DNA of 45,057 nt from an uncultured Bdellovibrionales bacterium (lineage in GTDB: Bacteria > Bdellovibrionota > FAC87 > UBA2466), in the NCBI GenBank assembly GCA_937903155.1, contig CALCZU010000090.1, positions 1 to 45,057 of the forward strand, read 5' to 3'. Shown piece after piece: positions 39,560 through 45,057 of the stretch. The stretch's first letter is position 1. Every line of letters starts with the position of its first letter. Both the position numbers and the translations under genes were made by a program. The notes beneath the pieces were generated by a model. It ran no database searches and was not told the DNA's origin. It saw only the letters and a program-made list of their open reading frames with translations.

Positions 39560-40306
39560 TCAGTGGCGATGCACTTGGGTCGGAGAAGCCTGCGCCACCG
39601 GATAGAGAACCATCTCTTGAACATTCATATGTCGTGGGACGGAAGCTGACCAAAAGACTGCTTCTGCAATATCCTCCGCCGAAAGCGCTTGGATCCCCTG
39701 GTAAACTTTTTTCGCTTTTTCTTTATCCCCGTCAAAACGGACCTCACTGAAACCGGTTTCGACAAGTCCAGGAGAAATTTCGGTAACTCTAATATTTTTC
39801 CCTAAAAGATCGAGTCGCAAGTTTTCAGAAAACGAATGGATCGCGCTTTTTGTCGCGCAATAAATATTCCCTTTGGGATAAGCCCACCTACCCGCGACGC
39901 TGCCCAAATTTAAAACGTGGCCGTCGTTATTTTTTAGAAAATGGGGAAGAAGCACATGGGTCAGGTTTAAAACTCCTGTGAGGTTTGTATCGATCATTTC
40001 TTTCCACTGTTCTGGCGTACTTTCTTGAAACGGAACAAAACCTCTTGCGAGTCCTGCATTATTGACGAGGACATTTACTTTTTGGAGAAGCGTTTCGTTT
40101 TCTTTCGCCCATTCGCGAATTTTTTCTCCCTCTCTCACGTCGAGTGCAAAGACGTGGATTTTGCGATTGGGTTTTGAAAGCTCTTGTTGCAGCTTTTCGA
40201 GCTTCTCCGCTCTGCGAGCAATCAGGATGAGTTCCTTATCCGTCTGCGCAAAACGCCGTGCGACGGCCTCACCGATCCCGCTACTGGCTCCTGTAATCAG
40301 TATCAT
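39560..40306 (-). CDS. Short-chain dehydrogenase/reductase (YdfG-like)
   Basis: 248 residues of classical SDR: TGASSGIG (5-12) cofactor loop, NNAG (82-85), S136 in NLGSVAG, catalytic Y149 and K153 in IYCATKS, and a C-terminal region close to YdfG (ISPGLVETGFSEVRF, PRHMNVQEMVLYPVAQ), an NADP-dependent 3-hydroxy acid/L-allo-threonine dehydrogenase. Its substrate in this organism is unknown. It is convergent with the protease gene (10 bases between stops) and shares no operon. Confidence 0.93.
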   Translation of the reverse strand: MILITGASSGIGEAVARRFAQTDKELILIARRAEKLEKLQQELSKPNRKIHVFALDVREGEKIREWAKENETLLQKVNVLVNNAGLARGFVPFQESTPEQWKEMIDTNLTGVLNLTHVLLPHFLKNNDGHVLNLGSVAGRWAYPKGNIYCATKSAIHSFSENLRLDLLGKNIRVTEISPGLVETGFSEVRFDGDKEKAKKVYQGIQALSAEDIAEAVFWSASVPRHMNVQEMVLYPVAQASPTQVHRH

Positions 40307-40408
40307 CGTTCCCTCTCAATCATGTCGTCCATGCCATATTTGTTTCACACTCTCTTCATAATATAAGAGTCAAAACTTACCGATACCTTAATAGGAAGGA
40401 GTTCAGTT

Positions 40409-40501
40409 ATCAAAAAAAATATTGTGGTATCCATCCCGAGATTTTTCTTTCTCTGCTCCTTGTTCAGCCTCTTAAGTCTTCTCGTTGCGAGAGGCATCTA
40501 A
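40409..40501 (+). CDS. 30-residue hydrophobic peptide starting at ATC
   Basis: AAGGAG (40396-40401) is placed 7 bases before an ATC codon that opens KKNIVVSIPRFF followed by a Leu-rich transmembrane helix (FLCSLFSLLSLLVARGI) and a stop. The KK start, perfect spacing and membrane helix look like a genuine small protein whose ATG has become ATC, or one that initiates at AUC. An in-frame GTG at 40424 would give a shorter peptide without a ribosome-binding site. Confidence 0.4.
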   Translation: MKKNIVVSIPRFFFLCSLFSLLSLLVARGI

Positions 40502-40525
40502 TTCCTCACTTCTGTTTGACTCAAA

Positions 40526-40554
40526 TTGACAATCGTTTCCCTGTACGCAATAGC
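40526..40554 (+). promoter_or_regulatory. Promoter candidate for the small secreted protein
   Basis: A perfect TTGACA (40526-40531) 17 bases before AATAGC, a poor -10. The predicted leader would be about 20 bases with AGGAGG near its end. Confidence 0.3.
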
Positions 40555-40582
40555 TGATGAAATCTTTGACTAGGAGGTAATC

Positions 40583-40993
40583 ATGTCAAAACTCATCACG
40601 CTCATTTTTTCGTTCTGGCTTACATTTGCTTCAATCGCATCCGCAGAAACTGTGTCGGTAGAATGCTCTGCTGAAGTCGATAATAAAGTTCAAAAAGCGA
40701 TTTTTAAATTGAATGACGGAAAGATTGTTCTCATCGATGGAAAGCGTTACGCCAAAGGCGACATCAAAGATTCCCTCTTCTTTTGGTTCGTTCAAGACGT
40801 AAACAAATCGGGCCTCGAAACTCACAATACTTTTATGGGTAAAAATGGCTATGCCATGGTCAGCATCAATACGACGGCCGACAACATCAGTATTGGAATC
40901 AACCTCAAAGAACAAAAAGGTTTCTACAACTACCGGGACACGGGGTCGGGCAACGGGAACTCTCGGGTCGAACTCGCATGCACGAAAAAGTAA
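40583..40993 (+). CDS. Small secreted protein of unknown function
   Basis: 136 residues with a clear signal peptide (MSKLITLIFSFWLTFASIAS followed by A) and AGGAGG 6 bases upstream. The mature domain (~115 aa) is beta-rich (KAIFKLNDGKIVLIDGKRYA), with two Cys (VECSAE and LACTKK at the end) that could close the fold. No family was recognised. Confidence 0.78.
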   Translation: MSKLITLIFSFWLTFASIASAETVSVECSAEVDNKVQKAIFKLNDGKIVLIDGKRYAKGDIKDSLFFWFVQDVNKSGLETHNTFMGKNGYAMVSINTTADNISIGINLKEQKGFYNYRDTGSGNGNSRVELACTKK

Positions 40994-41010
40994 GATTTTC
41001 TTAAAGCTTA

Positions 41011-41037
41011 GCGTGAGGAGGCTCAGCTTCCTCACGC
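41011..41037 (+). terminator. GC-rich hairpin after the small secreted gene
   Basis: GCGTGAGGA pairs with TCCTCACGC around GGCTCAGCT, 18 bases after the stop. There is no T tract, so it would be a weak intrinsic terminator or a 3'-end stabiliser. Confidence 0.35.
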
Positions 41038-41050
41038 CAGTGTATCCTTA

Positions 41051-41079
41051 TTGATCTGACTCAAACAATCAGGTATAAA
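41051..41079 (+). promoter_or_regulatory. Sigma-70 promoter of the tandem GKDERSC paralogues
   Basis: TTGATC (41051-41056), a 17-base spacer and TATAAA (41074-41079), about 103 bases before the first paralogue. Same hexamers, bar one base, as at the lone paralogue (28355-28383). Confidence 0.65.
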
Positions 41080-41188
41080 CCCCGCTTCAAAGTCACTTAT
41101 TTCGAAGACCGTCCTGGCTCAAAAACGCCAGCGAAGTTTTCGCAAAGATATTCACTAGTTCCTAAGAAGGCTTAAGGAGATTTCGTAA

Positions 41189-42391
41189 ATGTTTCGATCC
41201 CATTTTGTTTTTGTAGTTGGGCTACTAAGCACCCTTTTCATGCAAAGCCCTGCCTTGGCGGGTGCGGACGCAGACTTCGCGGCCAAAGAAAAAACCTCGG
41301 TCACCTACAGAGAATCTATGGAAAAGAAGGGTTCCGAAATCGAAGCAAAATCAGCTGAAATGAGAACCTTAAGCGAACCGCCCCTAACAGATGAAAAAAA
41401 AGAAAAGATTTCAGAAATTAAAAAGCTGATCGACGATCTCAAAACAAAAGCCTACGCCTACTCTACGAGCAACGACGCTTTCCCCCAATCATTAAAGGGC
41501 AAAGATGAGAGAAGCTGCCTTTTAAATATTGCAAAAAACGCGTTAGGTCTTTTTGGAAACTACAAAGAATCGTTAACGCCCCCTCTAAACGACTGGGGAA
41601 AAATCCAATTAGAAGAAGATGTTTATTACATCCGCCACGCTAAAAACGACCTTTACACGATTTATGGGCGTGCCGAAAATTTAAACCCTAAAGAATTTAA
41701 AATTCAAATCCGAGCCCAATGGTTTCCATCCTCAGAACGCATTCCTTATTGTAAGGTTGGAAAGTACACCGATGTCATTGCAACAAACTCCTCGGATACC
41801 GTTATGATGACGCGGGCTTATCACGCATTCGCGAACGTGATGCCCCTTTCGGAGTTGACGAATTCCCGAGTTGAACTCGAGGCTCCGAAAATTTCAAACA
41901 CGTTTAAACTCGAGAGAACCTACTCTCCAATTTCCTCGCTACATGATAAAAGTAAAATTCAACTAAATATTGACCCTTACCATGTCGGCGGCGCTGTGGT
42001 CGAAGCGGGCCTCTGGGTCTTCGCGAATAAGTTCACAACGATAAACAAACTGAGAGTGTTAAGAATTGTGCGTAAAATGGGAAAGGTTTTCGTTGTCGCC
42101 GAACAATCCAGTAATCTCCTTGAAGCTTATCAAATCGTCGATGAAGGCGGAGAGCCTAAGATGGTTCCCGTAACTGATTCCAATCTTTTAGACCGTCTAA
42201 AAAATGCGCCTGGAAAAATGTATGAACTCGTCGATGGGCAATTGAGAGAGACGGGAGTGCTCATAGCGCCGACATCTTTTAAAGACGTTTTAGAGGGGGT
42301 CGACACCAGTAAAGTAGGCCCCATTCCCGACAAAAACGACGAGCATCGACGGAAACTGCAAGAAAAACTTAAATTAGGAGAACAAAAATGA
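41189..42391 (+). CDS. Secreted GKDERSC-family protein, paralogue 2
   Basis: 400 residues; AAGGAG 9 bases upstream; signal peptide (MFRSHFVFVVGLLSTLFMQS). It has the family motifs: GKDERSCLLNIAKNALGLFG, LEEDVYYIRH, YGRAENLNPKEFKI, IPYC, VGGAVVEAGLWVFANK, EGGEPKMVPVTD, LRETGVLIAPTSFKDVLE and a basic C-terminal helix (EHRRKLQEKLKLGEQK). VGG at its second block diverges from the VGGEA of its paralogues. First gene of a three-gene operon: its stop overlaps the next start as ATGA. Function unknown. Confidence 0.9.
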   Translation: MFRSHFVFVVGLLSTLFMQSPALAGADADFAAKEKTSVTYRESMEKKGSEIEAKSAEMRTLSEPPLTDEKKEKISEIKKLIDDLKTKAYAYSTSNDAFPQSLKGKDERSCLLNIAKNALGLFGNYKESLTPPLNDWGKIQLEEDVYYIRHAKNDLYTIYGRAENLNPKEFKIQIRAQWFPSSERIPYCKVGKYTDVIATNSSDTVMMTRAYHAFANVMPLSELTNSRVELEAPKISNTFKLERTYSPISSLHDKSKIQLNIDPYHVGGAVVEAGLWVFANKFTTINKLRVLRIVRKMGKVFVVAEQSSNLLEAYQIVDEGGEPKMVPVTDSNLLDRLKNAPGKMYELVDGQLRETGVLIAPTSFKDVLEGVDTSKVGPIPDKNDEHRRKLQEKLKLGEQK

Positions 42392-43608
42392 TTCGAAATC
42401 TTTTCAGGCAGATGATCATCGCGCTGGGACTCGTACAGATAGCAGGGTCTTCCATCGTCTACGCCGATTCAAAAAATGAAATTGAAGAAGCTCTCAGTAA
42501 AATAGCGGAGTATCGAATTGAAATCCAAGAACACGCGAGAGAGTTCGAAAAAAATCCCTCAGCAACTTGGCGTTCTGAAAGAATCAGAAATTTGAGGGTA
42601 AGTATCGAACATAAAAAAGAAGATATTAAGCGAAACTCGAACCGGGCGTTTACACGAACCACGCAAGGAAAAGACGAAAGAACTTGCATGCTGAATATCG
42701 CAAAAGCGGCTTTAGGCCTTTTTGGAAGCGAAAAAGAATCGGTGATATTACGCTGGGGAGAGATCACTTTAGAAGAGAACGTCTACTTCGAACGACATAC
42801 CGGAAACGACTTTTTTACGATTTATGGACGGGCTGAAAAATTAAGCCCTAAAGAATTTAAGGTTCAGTTTCGGGCCCAGTGGAACGCTTCTGACAATGAA
42901 CTTCCAAGTTGCAGTTTAGGAACCACTTCCCCAAAACCTCTTTCGGGTTATCCGAAATCAAATCCGGTCGTCGTCATCAACGCACTTGATACGATTATTA
43001 TGACCCGAGATTATGAGAAATCTGCCGAAATGTTGCCTATTTCCGAAATCACTGGCATTTCCAAGGGCGTCGAAGTGACCAAGCTCTCCGATAAGTTTAA
43101 AAAAGAGAGAATTTATTCCCCGGTTTCCTCCGAAACGACAAAAGGTGTCGGGTTGACCCTTCCAGATGAAAATCACATGTATTTAGCCGGTGGAGAAGCG
43201 GCTCTGTGGATTTTTGCAAATAAATATGCAAAGTTTAACGCCATTAGAAAACTCCGAATCGCGCGTATTGCGGGGAAGATCTTTATTGTCGGAGAACAGT
43301 CTACGCATCTGATTGAATCGTATGAAGTCGTCAGCGAGGGTGGAAAACCGAAAATGATTCCCGTTAAAGATGCCAGTGTTTTGGAGAGAATTAAGAATAC
43401 TCCAGAAAGACTTTACGAATTTTTCGATGCTCCATTGAAAGAGACGGGAGTTCTGCAATCGCCCACTTCTTACCTCGACCTTTTGGAAACGAGCGATCCT
43501 AAAACGGGAAAGACAGACGAAGGAAAAATGAATGATGGAAAAGCTCCCCTCACGGCTCCCGCTCCAGGAGATCAAAAGCAACGTATGAAAGAGAGTCTTG
43601 TAAAATGA
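42388..43608 (+). CDS. Secreted GKDERSC-family protein, paralogue 3
   Basis: 406 residues; TAGGAGA 6 bases upstream, inside the end of the preceding gene; signal peptide (MIRNLFRQMIIALGLVQIAG). Motifs: GKDERTCMLNIAKAALGLFG, LEENVYFERH, YGRAEKLSPKEFKVQFRAQW, LPSC, AGGEAALWIFANKYAKFN, VGEQSTHLIESYEVVSEGG, LKETGVLQSPTSYLDLLE and tail QKQRMKESLVK. Start and stop both overlap neighbours by ATGA, so the three are made in fixed ratio by translational coupling. Probably periplasmic or exported; function unknown. Confidence 0.9.
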   Translation: MIRNLFRQMIIALGLVQIAGSSIVYADSKNEIEEALSKIAEYRIEIQEHAREFEKNPSATWRSERIRNLRVSIEHKKEDIKRNSNRAFTRTTQGKDERTCMLNIAKAALGLFGSEKESVILRWGEITLEENVYFERHTGNDFFTIYGRAEKLSPKEFKVQFRAQWNASDNELPSCSLGTTSPKPLSGYPKSNPVVVINALDTIIMTRDYEKSAEMLPISEITGISKGVEVTKLSDKFKKERIYSPVSSETTKGVGLTLPDENHMYLAGGEAALWIFANKYAKFNAIRKLRIARIAGKIFIVGEQSTHLIESYEVVSEGGKPKMIPVKDASVLERIKNTPERLYEFFDAPLKETGVLQSPTSYLDLLETSDPKTGKTDEGKMNDGKAPLTAPAPGDQKQRMKESLVK

Positions 43609-44903
43609 TGCAAAACTATTTTTTACTTTGCTTGGCAGTCGTCGCGTCACTTCAGAATTCGGCGGTTTTTGCAGACCCGATGGACGAGGTCTTGTTCGCT
43701 TCAGGTACAATTGAAAGCATTAAAGTTGAGTTAAAAAAAGCGAAAGAAAATTATGCAAAAGATCCCTCGCACTACAACAAAATTTCAATCACTCATCTTG
43801 AAGATAAAATCACAAGCGTAAAGAAGGCGATCAAAAATAACCTAAATGAAACGTTTTCGGAGAAAGCCTTTGGCAAAGATGAACGAAGTTGCATTCTAAA
43901 TTTAGCCAAAAATGCACTTTCATTGCATGGAGATGCGAAAGAGTCTCTTCACCCGGATATCAACTGGGGCATCATTGAATTAGAGCAAAACGTCTACTTC
44001 GAACGCCACACAAACAATGATTTTTACACGATCTACGGACGTGCAGAAAAATTAAACCCACCCCAGTTTAAAGTTCAGATGCGAGCCAGCTGGAATACCC
44101 CTGACAAGGCGATTCCGTTTTGTGCGTTGGCTCACGTAGCCACTAGTAACTATTCGCTGTATTCGACCGAAAATCCCGTTAAAGTCACAGGCGCTTTGGA
44201 TACCCTGATCCTGACTCGGGATTATAAAAAGTCTCCGAAGGTCCTCGAGTTTCCTGCGTTTGGAAACCGAGGGGAATCCGATGTTTTGATCCTTTCCGAC
44301 AAATTTAAAAAGGAAAGAACTTATTCATCGGCGGCTTTGGAATCTCGCAAAAAACAAATCGACATTCACATCGACAACGAGCATCTAATTGCGGGCGCTG
44401 GCGAAGCAACCCTTTGGGTTCTGGCCAATCGATATTCAAAAATGAATGTCTATAAAGGGCTTAGGCTTCTTCGCAGAGCTGGGAAGATTTTCTTTGTCGG
44501 AGAACAAACGACTCACCTTTTTGAAGCTTATGAATTCGTCTACGAGGGCGGCGAACCTAAGTGGATTCAAGTGAAAGATGAGAATCTTTTACAGAAGATT
44601 AAGAATACGCCCGAAAAAATGTATGAATATGCGGTTGGAACTTTGAAAGAGACGGGCGTCTTGTACGCGCCTGAGTCTTATCTGGATCTTTTGGAAGCCC
44701 AGGAGCCAGGAATAGTGAAACCTGTACCCGCCCCCGCGAAACCTGTGGTACCGACGGAGCCTGAGACGAAGCCTGCGGAAGTGAAACCGGCTGAGAAAAA
44801 GCCTTTAGAGTTAAAGCCTGCGCCTATGACTCCCACACCTCCGCCTCCGGAGCCGTTGAGTGAGGATGTGAAACGACGGATTAAGGAAAAGCTTGGGAAG
44901 TAG
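43605..44903 (+). CDS. Secreted GKDERSC-family protein, paralogue 4
   Basis: 432 residues, the longest member because of a Lys/Pro/Glu-rich C-terminal tract (about 368-415, repeats of KPA/EVKP). It has a signal peptide (MMQNYFLLCLAVVASLQNS) and family motifs GKDERSCILNLAKNALSLHG, LEQNVYFERH, YGRAEKLNPPQFKVQ, IPFC, AGEATLWVLANRYSKM, VGEQTTHLFEAYEFVYEGG, LKETGVLYAPESYLDLLE, ending in VKRRIKEKLGK. The Pro/Lys-rich tract resembles cell-wall-spanning or TonB-like linkers. Last gene of the overlapping operon. Confidence 0.9.
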   Translation: MMQNYFLLCLAVVASLQNSAVFADPMDEVLFASGTIESIKVELKKAKENYAKDPSHYNKISITHLEDKITSVKKAIKNNLNETFSEKAFGKDERSCILNLAKNALSLHGDAKESLHPDINWGIIELEQNVYFERHTNNDFYTIYGRAEKLNPPQFKVQMRASWNTPDKAIPFCALAHVATSNYSLYSTENPVKVTGALDTLILTRDYKKSPKVLEFPAFGNRGESDVLILSDKFKKERTYSSAALESRKKQIDIHIDNEHLIAGAGEATLWVLANRYSKMNVYKGLRLLRRAGKIFFVGEQTTHLFEAYEFVYEGGEPKWIQVKDENLLQKIKNTPEKMYEYAVGTLKETGVLYAPESYLDLLEAQEPGIVKPVPAPAKPVVPTEPETKPAEVKPAEKKPLELKPAPMTPTPPPPEPLSEDVKRRIKEKLGK

Positions 44904-44918
44904 TTTTTACTTTTAAAC

Positions 44919-45057
44919 CTACGGTTTGAGTTTTTCTACTGATTGGATAAGTCCCGTTAGCATTTTCGAAATCTCATCTAGCGATGCTAAGTATGTAGCG
45001 TGCTTTTTATCATCTATGGTCTGAGTCCTTCTGAAGAGTTCAATTATCGGGACACAT
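44919..45057 (-). CDS. C-terminus of a four-helix-bundle (S23/IVP-type) protein, partial
   Basis: On the minus strand the last frame of the window ends at a TAG (44919-44921) and reads RTQTIDDKKHATYLASLDEI followed by SKMLTGLIQSVEKLKP. The pattern EI.KML.GLI.S is the typical end of four-helix-bundle proteins related to those encoded by 23S rRNA intervening sequences. Only about 45 residues are visible; the start lies beyond the window. Function unknown for the family. Convergent with the paralogue operon. Confidence 0.6.
   Translation of the reverse strand, partial: CVPIIELFRRTQTIDDKKHATYLASLDEISKMLTGLIQSVEKLKP

Noticed and set aside
43183..43710. A 175-residue minus-strand ORF
   Set aside because: It is antisense to paralogues 3 and 4, which share conserved motifs in the plus frame.
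1..45057. CRISPR array, rRNA genes, replication origin
   Set aside because: No regularly spaced direct repeats, no rRNA-like stretches, and no DnaA-box cluster were seen.

Overview
The window comes from a Gram-negative, flagellated bacterium of moderate GC content. It encodes L- and P-ring proteins (FlgH, FlgI), a CsrA-FliW pair directly behind the flagellar hook-junction genes, and an unusually high number of lipoproteins and secreted proteins of unknown function. With the FecR/CHASE2-cyclase cluster and orphan secretin and pseudopilin genes, this style fits a Bdellovibrionota or other deltaproteobacterial-type genome. That placement is inference; no rRNA gene is present to settle it. No phage structural genes, CRISPR array or complete insertion sequence were seen.

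Layout. 1-4.4 kb (minus): a multidomain response regulator cut by the window edge (REC, winged helix, degenerate REC, REC, HPt), a single-domain REC protein and an orphan lipoprotein joining TPRs to a secretin domain. 4.6-6.3 kb: a possible truncated membrane protein, a Ser/Thr-rich lipoprotein, a terminator, a long REP-like hairpin, an AT-rich palindrome and a tRNA with CAU anticodon. 6.3-13.5 kb: CAP-domain lipoprotein, RecJ, secreted unknowns (one with HExxH), a tyrosine recombinase with a dif-like 38-bp palindrome just upstream of it, a lipoprotein that appears to start at AUU, a coiled-coil membrane protein and an ArfB-like release factor. 13.6-17.2 kb: a Wzz/BY-kinase-like polysaccharide protein, an envelope protein and a lytic transglycosylase.

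17.3-26.0 kb (minus): one long flagellar run, flgF-flgG-flgA-flgH-flgI-flgJ-flgM-flgN-flgK-flgL-csrA-fliW, largely overlapping or tightly spaced, with a sigma-54-type promoter candidate in front of flgF. 26.1-31.8 kb: a SurA-like lipoprotein, the lone member of a four-member secreted family, a 36-bp-arm inverted repeat, HU, a peptide-binding lipoprotein, a small membrane protein and a GspG-like pilin.

31.9-38.3 kb is the most system-like part: a translationally coupled operon of FecR-domain protein, lipoprotein and CHASE2-adenylate cyclase, divergent from a TPR-beta-barrel outer-membrane protein, with candidate promoters of the two units overlapping head to head. It looks like an envelope-to-cAMP signalling module. 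38.4-45 kb: a second copy of the REP-like hairpin, an astacin-type metalloprotease, a YdfG-like dehydrogenase, a small secreted protein, and three tandem, overlapping paralogues of the secreted family, which carry basic C-terminal tails resembling the one on the protease. The window ends in the tail of a four-helix-bundle-type protein.
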